A program made the position numbers and the translations under genes. DNA of 64,000 nt from Leptospiraceae bacterium (GTDB lineage Bacteria; Spirochaetota; Leptospiria; Leptospirales; Leptospiraceae), in contig JAGOHK010000011.1 in assembly GCA_017996175.1 (NCBI GenBank), positions 17,995 to 81,994 of the forward strand, written 5' to 3'. Every line of letters begins with the position of its first letter. Position 1 is the stretch's first letter. A model generated the notes under the pieces. That model was not told where the DNA came from. It ran no database searches and saw only the letters and a list, made by a program, of their open reading frames with translations. Of the stretch, positions 27,261-35,808 are shown one piece after another.

Positions 27261-28796
27261 ATGGAAGAAATAAAAAATCAACAAAATATGGCAGATATGG
27301 TTCAATTGTCTGAGACAAGATTGGACGCTATATCGCTTGAAATAGCTAAAGATGCGATGTCGGCGAAAGTAATCGTTGATGTGACGGGCGTTAGCTTGAG
27401 AGACTTTTCTCCTACTATGATTTATAATTTAATTACGAATTCTAAATTAAGTGAAGATATTGTAAATTTTAGTGTTATTAAAGAAATCGTAGATGAAGTA
27501 AACAAACGAAAAAAACAAGTGCTTCCAATTAGCCATGTTGCAAATCCGGATGATAATATCGTACGTCAGCAAATTGCAACTGGAATACCGATAGTCCATG
27601 GATTAGATGGATGGGTAAAGTTTTATCATCCACATAATCAGAGAGTTGTGATTAAAGAAGATGGATCTGCCGATTTTCGAAATTTAGAAAAATTTATTTC
27701 CATAAAAAAAGATGATAAAATTGCAACCCTCTTTGCCGGTGTTCCTGGAAAACCCGGTAAGGATGTGTATGGAATGACACTCAATCCACCAGCAATTAAA
27801 CGTCCCAAAATTACAATTGGGGCTAATATCATTACTACCAGCAATACATCTCCAGAGGAGCCAGAAAAAGTATATGTAGAATATACTTCTGCTTGCAACG
27901 GTGTTTTATTTTCAACTGATGAATCGGTTACTGTTTCACCCGAATTACGAATTGAACAAAGTGTTGGAATTTCAACGGGTAATGTCAAATACGATGGAAC
28001 AGTCAACGTAGTTGGTTCAATCGAAGATGGTTCAAAAGTGGAATGTGAGGGAAGTCTGAATGTAGCAGAGAATTTGGAATCTTCCGATATCACTGTAGGC
28101 AAAGACTTATTTGTCAAAGGTGGAATAAAAGCAAAGGCAAAAGGATTAGTTAAGATTGCTGGTTCTGTAAAAGCTAAATTTATTGAAAATTCTATTTTAG
28201 AAGTAGGTGGGGATTTAATCATTGAAGGTTATATTTTAAATTCTAAAATATATTGTTTAGGTAGTATTGTAATGACTGGTCCTACTAGTGCAATTCTTGG
28301 ATCGGAAATTATAGTGATGGGTGGATTGTCAACCTATAACTTAGGCTCTAATGCAGGAATAGATGTAGTTGTAGAGTTAGGTGCGCATTTTCAAAACGAA
28401 AGATTATTCAATGAATTTCAAAATAAAGTAAAAACATCCGAAAAGGAAATGACAAATATTATTCCGCAAGTCCAACAAGCAAATAATATGATTAAACAAC
28501 TTCGTGGTAAATTAGATGAAGAAAAGAAAAGGAAATTTACCGAATTGTTTGAGCTATTTAAACAAAAAAGTGCGAATCATAAATTTGTAACAGAAAAATT
28601 TGAAGAGCTCAAGACTTCTAGATTCAACCAAGAACAAATCAATATAGTTGTGAAGGGTGCTGCGTTTCCAGGTGCCGTGATTAAATACCGTCGTCAGATT
28701 GAAAAAATTTCGGTTATGCAATCCGCATTTATGATGAGTTTTCTTCCCGGACAAGAAAGTGCTCCCATGACTGCGATTAATACAAAGAAAAAGTAA
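27261..28796 (+). CDS. FapA/DUF342-family beta-helix protein
   Basis: A 511-residue protein of the FapA/DUF342 family. An N-terminal alpha-beta region is followed by repeats typical of the family: TLFAGVPGKPGKDVYG, then GTVNVVGSIEDGSKVECEG, GDLFVKGGI-type turns and ILNSKIYCLGSIVMTGPTSA, which form a right-handed beta-helix. A helical C-terminal coiled region (residues 385-475) follows. Members include a flagellar and chemotaxis-related factor, but the exact role in spirochaetes is unclear. It is a single gene with a normal ATG. Confidence 0.8.
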   Translation: MEEIKNQQNMADMVQLSETRLDAISLEIAKDAMSAKVIVDVTGVSLRDFSPTMIYNLITNSKLSEDIVNFSVIKEIVDEVNKRKKQVLPISHVANPDDNIVRQQIATGIPIVHGLDGWVKFYHPHNQRVVIKEDGSADFRNLEKFISIKKDDKIATLFAGVPGKPGKDVYGMTLNPPAIKRPKITIGANIITTSNTSPEEPEKVYVEYTSACNGVLFSTDESVTVSPELRIEQSVGISTGNVKYDGTVNVVGSIEDGSKVECEGSLNVAENLESSDITVGKDLFVKGGIKAKAKGLVKIAGSVKAKFIENSILEVGGDLIIEGYILNSKIYCLGSIVMTGPTSAILGSEIIVMGGLSTYNLGSNAGIDVVVELGAHFQNERLFNEFQNKVKTSEKEMTNIIPQVQQANNMIKQLRGKLDEEKKRKFTELFELFKQKSANHKFVTEKFEELKTSRFNQEQINIVVKGAAFPGAVIKYRRQIEKISVMQSAFMMSFLPGQESAPMTAINTKKK

Positions 28797-28824
28797 GTTT
28801 TTTTCCTAAAAATAAAAAATCTTT

Positions 28825-28853
28825 TTGAAAGACTTATCCTATTTTTATAAACT
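28825..28853 (+). promoter_or_regulatory. Possible promoter of the NhaD-type transporter
   Basis: TTGAAA (28825-28830), 17 bases, TAAACT (28848-28853). Spacing is ideal but the -10 is weak. It lies 34 bases before the start of the transporter gene. Confidence 0.35.
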
Positions 28854-28886
28854 GACAATAAATTTATAAAAGAATAGGGATTTCTT

Positions 28887-30353
28887 ATGCAAATAAAAAA
28901 GAAGCTTGGCGTATTTATCGCATTAGTTTTAGCCGTATCATTAAATACGAGTTATATTTTCTCTCAGGAAACACAGCCTACACCGACCCCCACTACCGAA
29001 ACGCATTCGGCGGATCATGCAAAAGAGGGTGGGCATGTTGAGCACAAAGGAAATGATTTGGCTTTGTGGTCAGTAATTCCATTTGCAATTATTTTACTTT
29101 GTATTGCAATTCTTCCTATATCCTCGCATAACATTGCACATTGGTGGGAGCATAATAACAATAAGCTACTCATATCAGGTGTACTTGGCGGTGTTGCTTT
29201 CGGCATATTAGCCGCAAACGGTTGGATTGGAAAAATCTATCATACGCTTGTCTTTGAGTATGTGCCTTTCATCATACTTCTAGGTTCTTTATTTTATATC
29301 TCTGGTGGAATTGTTCTAAAAGGGGATATAAAAGCAACACCGGTTAACAACCTGTTATTCCTTCTTGTAGGTTCCTTCTTAGCTTCAATCATTGGAACTA
29401 CGGGAGCATCTATGCTTCTGATTCGTCCTCTACTCAAAACGAACTCAGAAAGAAAACATGTAGTTCATACAGTAGTATTTTTCATTTTTATGGTTTCTAA
29501 TATTGGTGGTTCCCTTACTCCACTCGGAGATCCTCCTTTATTTTTAGGGTATTTACAAGGGGTTCCATTTACCTGGACTTTCGGATTATTTCCTGAAATG
29601 ATTTTTTCTATAGTAGTACTTTCTATCGTATATTTTATTTGGGACACAATCCAATACAAAAAAGAAACAAAGGTAGATATTAAAGAAGATAAGACACATG
29701 TAGAACCAATCTCTCTTTCTGGGCAAGTGAACTTTTTGTGGTTATTTGGTATTGTCCTCTCGGTAGCTTTTTTAAATGAAAACTATATTCCTGCCATTAA
29801 GCATAATCCGTATATTGCGTTTATCAGAGAAGTAGTTATGATTGCCTTAATTTTTGCTTCTAGGTTTACATCTGATCCAAAACTCAGAGAGCATAATAAG
29901 TTTACCCTTCATCCTATCCAAGAAGTAGCTTACCTTTTCATAGGAATTTTTATTACCATGATTCCTGCTTTGATTTTGCTGGAAGCACATGGAAAAGAGT
30001 TAGGTGTTACACAACCTTGGCAGTTTTTCTGGGCGACTGGAATTTTTTCCTCTGTATTAGATAATGCACCGACCTATCTGACATTTTTAAGTCTTGCTAA
30101 GGGTTTAACTGGGGCAACAGATGTTCATCAAATTCTTGCAAATCCTGCATGGGAGCAACTTCTAAAAGCAATTTCGGTAGGAGCGGTATTTATGGGTGCG
30201 AATACTTACATTGGAAATGCACCTAACTTCATGGTAAAATCAGTTGCCGAAGAAAACAAAATAAAAATGCCAAGTTTCGGTGGATATTTGTTATATTCCA
30301 TTGGAGTATTGGTTCCGCTCTTTGGGTTAATTACGATTATCTTCTTTAGATAG
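28887..30353 (+). CDS. NhaD/ArsB-superfamily sodium:proton antiporter
   Basis: A 488-residue inner-membrane transporter. It starts with a signal-like segment and a His/Glu/Pro/Thr-rich periplasmic stretch, then about eleven transmembrane helices. Family signatures are IIGTTGASMLLIRPLL, SNIGGSLTPLGDPPLFLGYLQGV and VLDNAPTYLTFL, with the charged and Asn residues in membrane helices that carry ions. Members of this ion-transporter superfamily exchange Na+ for H+ or move dicarboxylates. Which ion is moved is inferred from overall resemblance to the NhaD branch. Confidence 0.8.
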   Translation: MQIKKKLGVFIALVLAVSLNTSYIFSQETQPTPTPTTETHSADHAKEGGHVEHKGNDLALWSVIPFAIILLCIAILPISSHNIAHWWEHNNNKLLISGVLGGVAFGILAANGWIGKIYHTLVFEYVPFIILLGSLFYISGGIVLKGDIKATPVNNLLFLLVGSFLASIIGTTGASMLLIRPLLKTNSERKHVVHTVVFFIFMVSNIGGSLTPLGDPPLFLGYLQGVPFTWTFGLFPEMIFSIVVLSIVYFIWDTIQYKKETKVDIKEDKTHVEPISLSGQVNFLWLFGIVLSVAFLNENYIPAIKHNPYIAFIREVVMIALIFASRFTSDPKLREHNKFTLHPIQEVAYLFIGIFITMIPALILLEAHGKELGVTQPWQFFWATGIFSSVLDNAPTYLTFLSLAKGLTGATDVHQILANPAWEQLLKAISVGAVFMGANTYIGNAPNFMVKSVAEENKIKMPSFGGYLLYSIGVLVPLFGLITIIFFR

Positions 30354-30368
30354 GAATTTTTTTATAGA

Positions 30369-30388
30369 GGGCTGTGTATACACAGCCC
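30369..30388. terminator. Perfect 20-bp palindrome between convergent genes
   Basis: GGGCTGTGTATACACAGCCC is a complete palindrome located 16 bases after the transporter stop, ahead of the convergent CDF gene. A run of T (ATTTTTTTAT) precedes it, so on the minus strand the stem is followed by A/T-rich sequence. It is most likely a shared terminator. Confidence 0.55.
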
Positions 30389-30423
30389 GTCGACGAACGT
30401 TACAAACCCCAATCACAAAACAC

Positions 30424-31314
30424 TTAGTCTTTTGTATCATATTCCTCTTTCTTTTCGAACTCAAGGGTAGAATGTAGAATATTATGATGAAGTAGTTCAT
30501 GGCGGATATTCTTTTTTATTCTAGCAATACTTTTCCAATCTAGGTGGCTTTGAATTTTTACATGAGCAGTAAAAGCATTTAACGTTGTGCTGATAGCCCA
30601 GATATGAATGTGGTGAATATTGATTACACCTTCTATTGCTTCGATTTCTTTTTTGATATTCTTTAGATCAATTCCTTCTGGCACAGCATCAATCGACAGA
30701 TTAAAACTAGAACGCAACAGTTGAAAGGTGCTTAGAAAAACTATGATTGCAATTGCAATACTGATAACTCCATCTAACCAATACCAGTTAGTATATGCCA
30801 TGAGTAAGCCCGCAATTAAAACACCTAGGGAGACTAACGTATCCGAAAGCATGTTTAGGTAAGCGCCTTTTATATTTAAGTCTCGATCTTTATCTTTTAA
30901 AAAAAGCCATGCAGTAATACCATTGATAACAATTCCGATTCCAGCTACAAAGGCTATTGGATTACCGTTAGTTACCGCTGGATTTTTAATTCTCTCAATA
31001 CTTTCCCATATAATACTTCCCATCGCTAAAGCCAAAATAACTGCATTCAATAAGGACACTAAGATGGTTGTTTTCCTGTAACCGTAAGTATACCTTGTAT
31101 TTGGCTTTATTTTTGCTAACCGAAATGCAAGTAGCGCCAATAGTAGACTAGCCACATCACTTAAATTATGCCCTGCGTCAGAAAGAAGGGCAAGTGAGTT
31201 ATAGTAAAGACCACTTCCGGCTTCTACTAAAACAAAAATAATATTTAGTACAATCCCTATAATAAACTTGGTATTGAGATTACTGATTTTTTTAGAATGG
31301 TTGTGACTATGCAT
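30424..31314 (-). CDS. CDF-family cation efflux protein (CzcD/ZitB-like)
   Basis: A 296-residue metal:proton antiporter of the cation diffusion facilitator family, which exports Zn, Co or Cd from the cytoplasm. The ATG at 31314 (MHSHNHSKK) has AAAAGGA upstream, so it is chosen over a longer TTG frame. Six transmembrane helices are visible. The transport site is SDAGHNLSDV on helix 2, and the second His/Asp pair lies on helix 5 (LNMLSDTLVSLG). The C-terminal cytoplasmic metal-sensing domain contains INIHHIHIWAIS. The His-rich N-terminus may also bind metal. Confidence 0.9.
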   Translation of the reverse strand: MHSHNHSKKISNLNTKFIIGIVLNIIFVLVEAGSGLYYNSLALLSDAGHNLSDVASLLLALLAFRLAKIKPNTRYTYGYRKTTILVSLLNAVILALAMGSIIWESIERIKNPAVTNGNPIAFVAGIGIVINGITAWLFLKDKDRDLNIKGAYLNMLSDTLVSLGVLIAGLLMAYTNWYWLDGVISIAIAIIVFLSTFQLLRSSFNLSIDAVPEGIDLKNIKKEIEAIEGVINIHHIHIWAISTTLNAFTAHVKIQSHLDWKSIARIKKNIRHELLHHNILHSTLEFEKKEEYDTKD

Positions 31315-31527
31315 TTTTGAATCCTTTTCTCTTCCCAATAACTTTCATCCTATTATCTATCCTTAAAAAAGCAAACCCAACAAATTCTTTTGCTACTATA
31401 TATACTGATTCTAAATAATCTTTGCGCAAGACATTATAGAAAAATGAATCGGTATACATCACATACTGAGATGTTGGAACTAGACCCTTTCTACGCATTT
31501 GAATTGTTTTTATACGAAATTCAATGG

Positions 31528-31648
31528 TATACCAACTGCCAAAATAAATTACCCATTCGCTTAGAAAAGGGCTTCGCTATCGCTATTTTTGGCAATTGGG
31601 AATACCAAACTTTTTTTAAATGGGAAATTACTTTTGGCGTACGGTATA
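31528..31648. mobile_element. MITE-like element, copy A
   Basis: A 121-bp element with imperfect 30-bp terminal inverted repeats that match at 23 of 30 positions. The left end begins TATACCAACTGCCAAAAT and the right end, reverse-complemented, TATACCGTACGCCAAAAG. Both run on into AAATT/TAATT and CCCATT. A further inverted copy of the end occurs inside (31587-31608). Two related elements lie at 45400-45514 and 58595-58695. It carries no gene, so it would be moved in trans if mobile. Confidence 0.55.
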
Positions 31649-31649
31649 T

Positions 31650-31684
31650 AAGAGCCTGTCTGAAAAGGATTATTGCAGGCTCTT
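31650..31684. terminator. Hairpin directly after MITE copy A
   Basis: AAGAGCCTG (31650-31658) and CAGGCTCTT (31676-31684) form a perfect 9-bp stem with a 17-base loop. No T-run follows. It could be the edge of another repeat element. Confidence 0.35.
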
Positions 31685-31806
31685 GGAGCTTGACTTTTAT
31701 TAATAGAATAACATCTTCTTGGACACGCTCTAAGAAAATAAACTGTCCTCTTTTTTCCGGCTATTATAAAAATAATATTGACTGTTAAAGTGAATTTTAA
31801 TCTGTT

Positions 31807-31829
31807 ATATTAAACTGTTTATTTAATAT
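31807..31829. promoter_or_regulatory. Palindromic operator candidate upstream of the sulfur operon
   Basis: ATATTAAA, 7 bases, TTTAATAT (31807-31829) is a perfect 8+8 inverted repeat 84 bases before the serine acetyltransferase start. A possible promoter overlaps it: TGTTATATT (31803-31811) is an extended -10 and TTGACT lies at 31778-31783, but with a spacing of 22 bases. Binding by a regulator is inference. Confidence 0.3.
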
Positions 31830-31912
31830 ATTGTATTAATTTTGTATAAATAATATCTATTTTCGTTATAACAGAATTCATTGGAAGTATTGAAAGGAAA
31901 AGGGAATTGGGC

Positions 31913-32824
31913 ATGATACAAGAAAATTTAGGCGATACTCTCAGAAAAACAGCGCATCATCTGTTTCATTCTGGAACTGAAATGTTTGAATATATTCCCA
32001 AATATGGTCATTCTCTTCCCTCGATGGATAATTTAAAAGAGATTGTAGAACTTTTACGAGCCATTCTATTTCCGGGTTACTTTGGAAAGACAATCACAAA
32101 GACTCCTTCACTTACCACTTCAACAGATGACAATTTAGTTCAGCTTTACGAATTGCTTTTTGAGCAAGTTCATAATGGGCTTTGCTTTAATCTAAAAGAG
32201 GATTCAGAAGAAGTTAAGGTTAGAGTTGGACAAATGACTTTAGATTTTATCCAATCTATTCCAGAAATTAGAAGACTTTTATCTACGGATGTAAGGGCAA
32301 CATATAATGCAGATCCAGCCGCGAAAAATATAGAGGAGATAATCTTTTGTTATCCTACAATTCGCGCAATGATTAATCACAGGTTTGCGCACCAACTTCT
32401 TAAATTACAAGTTCCACTCTTGCCTAGAATTATTTCTGAAATGGCTCATTCTGAAACGGGAATTGATATTCATCCGGGGGCGGTAATTGGTGAATACTTT
32501 TGCATTGATCACGGAACAGGTGTTGTAATTGGAGAAACTTGTATCATTGGAAATAACGTTAGGCTCTACCAAGGTGTGACACTTGGTGCAAAAAAATTTT
32601 CACTGGATGATAGCGGTAATCCGCTTAAAGATGAACAAAGGCATCCCATCATAGAGGATAATGTTGTTATTTATTCTAATGCAAATATTTTAGGGAGAGT
32701 AGTTGTCGGAAAAAATTCTGTTATTGGTGGAAATGTTTGGATTACGAATGATGTTCCGGCTAATTCTAAAATTACCCAAGCGAAAGTTGTACAAGAGCAT
32801 TTTTTCTTTGGATCTGGAATTTAA
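31913..32824 (+). CDS. cysE: Serine O-acetyltransferase, EpsC-type
   Basis: A 303-residue enzyme that transfers acetyl from acetyl-CoA to serine, the first step of cysteine synthesis. The ATG at 31913 has AAAAGGG 8 bases upstream; an in-frame TTG precedes it. The long helical N-terminus (about 180 residues) is typical of the EpsC branch. The left-handed beta-helix hexapeptide repeats start at IHPGAVIGEYFCIDHGTGVV, which contains the catalytic HGTG region, and run to GGNVWITNDVPANS. It is the first gene of the locus with two encapsulin shells and a cysteine desulfurase. EpsC genes are often found with Family 2 encapsulins, which supports a shared sulfur function. Confidence 0.92.
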   Translation: MIQENLGDTLRKTAHHLFHSGTEMFEYIPKYGHSLPSMDNLKEIVELLRAILFPGYFGKTITKTPSLTTSTDDNLVQLYELLFEQVHNGLCFNLKEDSEEVKVRVGQMTLDFIQSIPEIRRLLSTDVRATYNADPAAKNIEEIIFCYPTIRAMINHRFAHQLLKLQVPLLPRIISEMAHSETGIDIHPGAVIGEYFCIDHGTGVVIGETCIIGNNVRLYQGVTLGAKKFSLDDSGNPLKDEQRHPIIEDNVVIYSNANILGRVVVGKNSVIGGNVWITNDVPANSKITQAKVVQEHFFFGSGI

Positions 32825-32872
32825 AGCGAAAAAGTATGCGAAAAATAAAAAATAAAACTAAGAGGCAAAATA

Positions 32873-34336
32873 ATGTCTGATAATTTATTGCAACGTAGCG
32901 TAACTACTTCGGTTGCCAGAAATCTGGCTAATACGACTAAGACTCCACCGCAAATGATGTCTGTTACTCCGAGGTGGTTACTTCGTCTTCTCCCCTGGGT
33001 GCAGGTAGAAGGTGGTACATATCGAGTTAACCGAACTAGAATAGAGCTTAAAAAAGCAGAGAGAGTTGAATTAAATGTTGTAAACGGAGTTGTCTTTTTG
33101 GCGTTTAATCCACAATCACTCCGTAGTGTCCCCGTTTTTTCAAAAATCCCGAATTATATTCTCGCAGAAATAGCGAGTAAATTCAAGACCGAAGAAGTCT
33201 CTCTCGGAAATAAACTTGTAATTGAAGGAGAGGATAAAAATAAGTTTTTTATTATAGCACAGGGACAAGTGGAGGTTTTAAGTAAAGGTGTCCATGGAAG
33301 TGACCTTAGAATTGCACTTCTGACAGAAGGAGAATACTTTGGAGAGTTGGGACTAATATCCGATAAGCCTTCTGATGTAACCGTTAGAACGACTACCCCT
33401 TGTAAGCTCCTTACTCTTTCAGGAAAAGACTTAGATAGAATTTTAAATGAATTTCCAAATCTACGTCAGGATTTTCAGAAAGCTATTGATGAACATATTG
33501 AACTCTTATCTTCAGTAAACAAATACGGAGAGCGTAATATTGATTTGGTGTCAGGGTTTGCTGAGAACGTTGAAATTCCTGAGACATATATTGATTATTC
33601 TGAAAGTCCGAGAGAGTATTCTTTAAGTGCAATTCAAACAGTGGTAAGAGTCCATACGCGGGTCTCTGATTTATACAATAACCCTTACAATCAACTAGAA
33701 GAGCAAATGCGTCTAACGATTGAAGGAATCAAAGAACGTCAAGAATGGGAATTAATTAATAGTAAAAAATTTGGTTTACTCCATTCGGTTGCTCCTGCAT
33801 TTCGAATCAGCACAAGATACGGTGCACCAACACCAGATGATCTTGATGAACTTCTTGCATTAGTTTGGAAAAAGCCTAGCTTTTTCTTGGCTCACCCCAA
33901 AGCAATTGCTGCCTTTGAAAGAGAATGCACATGGAGAGGAGTTCCACCGGTGAATTCAGAGATATTCGGGACTCCAATTATTCTTTGGCGCGGAATACCG
34001 ATTATCCCGACGGATAAACTGGAAGTAAAAAGTAATTATTTCTCGAATCAATGGTTAGGAACTACTAGCATTTTACTGCTTAGAGTAGGTGAAGATGATC
34101 AAGGAGTTGTGGGGCTACACCAAGCAGGAATTCCGGGTGAAATTTCTCCAAGCCTATCAGCACGACTCATGGGTCTCGACAAACTTGGAGTAGCCTCTTA
34201 TCTACTGACTCTCTACTCTTCCGCAGCAGCACTTACCGACGATGCAATTGCGGTATTAGAAAATGTAGAAGTAGGATATTATCACAATTATCAAAATAAA
34301 AACTCAAACTATTTCAGCGATGGATTAGGAATATAA
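32873..34336 (+). CDS. Family 2B encapsulin shell protein 1 with cyclic-nucleotide-binding-like domain
   Basis: A 487-residue encapsulin of the HK97 phage-like fold, expected to self-assemble with its paralogue into a protein compartment. Residues 1-50 ([20 protein letters not shown]) are the N-terminal arm. Residues about 86-205 form a cNMP-binding-like domain ([28 protein letters not shown]), which defines Family 2B. The rest is the shell fold with [40 protein letters not shown] and [20 protein letters not shown]. Such genes are easily misnamed Crp-family regulators. In the phosphate cassette the usual Arg is replaced by PSDV, so ordinary cAMP binding is doubtful. The shell paralogue follows after 16 bases. 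Confidence 0.9.
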   Translation: MSDNLLQRSVTTSVARNLANTTKTPPQMMSVTPRWLLRLLPWVQVEGGTYRVNRTRIELKKAERVELNVVNGVVFLAFNPQSLRSVPVFSKIPNYILAEIASKFKTEEVSLGNKLVIEGEDKNKFFIIAQGQVEVLSKGVHGSDLRIALLTEGEYFGELGLISDKPSDVTVRTTTPCKLLTLSGKDLDRILNEFPNLRQDFQKAIDEHIELLSSVNKYGERNIDLVSGFAENVEIPETYIDYSESPREYSLSAIQTVVRVHTRVSDLYNNPYNQLEEQMRLTIEGIKERQEWELINSKKFGLLHSVAPAFRISTRYGAPTPDDLDELLALVWKKPSFFLAHPKAIAAFERECTWRGVPPVNSEIFGTPIILWRGIPIIPTDKLEVKSNYFSNQWLGTTSILLLRVGEDDQGVVGLHQAGIPGEISPSLSARLMGLDKLGVASYLLTLYSSAAALTDDAIAVLENVEVGYYHNYQNKNSNYFSDGLGI

Positions 34337-34352
34337 CAAAAAGGAAAAAAAC

Positions 34353-35792
34353 ATGTCAGATAATTTATTACAACGTAGCGTAACAACTTCTGTAGCAAGA
34401 AATCTTGCGAACACAACTAAGACTCCTCCTCAGATGATGTCTATTACCCCTCGCTGGCTACTCAGTCTTCTCCCCTGGGTACATGTGGAAGGTGGAACAT
34501 ATCGAGTGAATAGGACTAAAGTAGAACTCAAAAAAGCAGAGCGAGTAGAGCTTAACTTTAAAGATGGAAATGTTTCTTTTAATCCACAGGCTTTAAGATC
34601 AGTTCCTCTTTTCTCTAGATTCCAAGACGAGATCATCAATCGAATGGCATTTCGCTTTAAAACAGAAGAAGTGACACTTGGAAATAAACTCGTAGTAGAG
34701 GGTGTAGACAAAAATAAATTTTTCATCATAGCACAAGGACAAGTGGAAGTTTTGAGTAAAGGCGTTCATGGAAGTGATCTTAGAATAGCACTTCTTACGG
34801 AAGGAGAATACTTTGGGGAAATTGAATTAGTCTCAGATATTCCATCCGATGTAACAGTTCGAACGATTACACCTTGTAAACTCCTAACTATTTCAGGAAA
34901 AGATCTAGATGAAATACTAAGTGAATTCCCAAATTTAAAAGATGATTATAAGCGAGCAATTGATAAACATATTGAACTTCGATCAACCGTAAATAAATAC
35001 GGAGAGCGTAATATTGATTTGGTGTCAGGGTTTGCTGAAAACGTTGAAATTCCTGAGACTTTTATTGATTATTCTGATAAGCCGAGAGAATATTCTCTCA
35101 GTGCAATTCAAACAGTAGTTCGAGTTCACACAAGAGTCTCTGATTTATATAATAATCCTTACAATCAATTAGAAGAGCAAATGCGACTAACGATTGAAGG
35201 AATCAAAGAGCGACAAGAATGGGAGTTGATTAATAGTAAAAAATTTGGTCTACTACATTCCGTTGACCCTGCTATGCGAATTAGCACAAGGTATGGTGCC
35301 CCAACACCTGATGATTTAGATGAGCTACTTGCACTTGTTTGGAAACAACCCGCTTTCTTTTTGGCACATCCAAAAGCAATTGCAGCATTTGAAAGAGAAT
35401 GCACATGGAGAGGGGTACCACCAGTAACCGCTAATCTATTCGGAACACAAGTGATTACATGGCGGGGAGTTCCGATTATCCCCTGCGATAAATTAGAAGT
35501 TAAAAATACCAATCTCTCTAATCAATGGTTTGGGACTACTAGTATTTTGCTTCTCCGGGTGGGGGAAGAAAATCAAGGAGTTGTAGGTTTACACCAAGCA
35601 GGAATTCCGGGTGAAATTTCTCCGAGTTTATCCGCTCGCCTGATGGGACTCGACAACTTAGGAGTAGCCTCTTATCTACTTACATTGTATTCTTCAGCAG
35701 CAGTATTAACAGATGATTCACTTGCAGTACTAGAAAATGTAGAAGTAGGTTACTATCACGATTACCAAAATAGAAACTCTTTACCAAAATAA
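34353..35792 (+). CDS. Family 2B encapsulin shell protein 2 with cyclic-nucleotide-binding-like domain
   Basis: A 479-residue paralogue of the preceding gene with the same layout: arm, cNMP-binding-like domain (about 83-200) and HK97-like shell region. The first 30 residues are identical to shell 1, while substitutions cluster in the cNMP domain and in surface loops (for example [13 protein letters not shown] where shell 1 has [13 protein letters not shown]). The phosphate cassette again lacks the Arg. The C-terminus is 7 residues shorter than that of shell 1. Tandem paralogues imply a two-component mixed shell, which is an inference. The cargo gene starts 16 bases downstream. Confidence 0.9.
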   Translation: MSDNLLQRSVTTSVARNLANTTKTPPQMMSITPRWLLSLLPWVHVEGGTYRVNRTKVELKKAERVELNFKDGNVSFNPQALRSVPLFSRFQDEIINRMAFRFKTEEVTLGNKLVVEGVDKNKFFIIAQGQVEVLSKGVHGSDLRIALLTEGEYFGEIELVSDIPSDVTVRTITPCKLLTISGKDLDEILSEFPNLKDDYKRAIDKHIELRSTVNKYGERNIDLVSGFAENVEIPETFIDYSDKPREYSLSAIQTVVRVHTRVSDLYNNPYNQLEEQMRLTIEGIKERQEWELINSKKFGLLHSVDPAMRISTRYGAPTPDDLDELLALVWKQPAFFLAHPKAIAAFERECTWRGVPPVTANLFGTQVITWRGVPIIPCDKLEVKNTNLSNQWFGTTSILLLRVGEENQGVVGLHQAGIPGEISPSLSARLMGLDNLGVASYLLTLYSSAAVLTDDSLAVLENVEVGYYHDYQNRNSLPK

Positions 35793-35808
35793 AACTTGAG
35801 AGAATACA

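Larger units (their letters stand above)
31315..31912. other. Gene-free region rich in inverted repeats
   Basis: No gene is supported here; two open frames have no signal, promoter or family. The region holds a short inverted repeat TATACTGATTC/GAATCGGTATA (31401-31456), a 121-bp MITE-like element (31528-31648), a 9-bp hairpin AAGAGCCTG/CAGGCTCTT (31650-31684) and a possible operator (31807-31829) before the serine acetyltransferase gene. It looks like an accumulation site for small palindromic elements. Confidence 0.6.

Noticed and set aside
31307..31498. 63-residue minus-strand open frame
   Set aside because: It lies over a small inverted repeat and overlaps the start of the cation efflux gene; no supporting signal.
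31390..31788. 132-residue plus-strand open frame
   Set aside because: It crosses a MITE-like element and two hairpins, has no recognisable domain or ribosome site, and its codons follow the repeat structure.
31740..31912. Riboswitch (S-box or T-box) before the serine acetyltransferase gene
   Set aside because: None of the conserved motifs known to me were found in the leader; only simple inverted repeats.
32873..35792. Two Crp/Fnr-type transcription regulators
   Set aside because: They have a cNMP-binding-like domain but no helix-turn-helix. The remaining 280 residues match encapsulin shell proteins.
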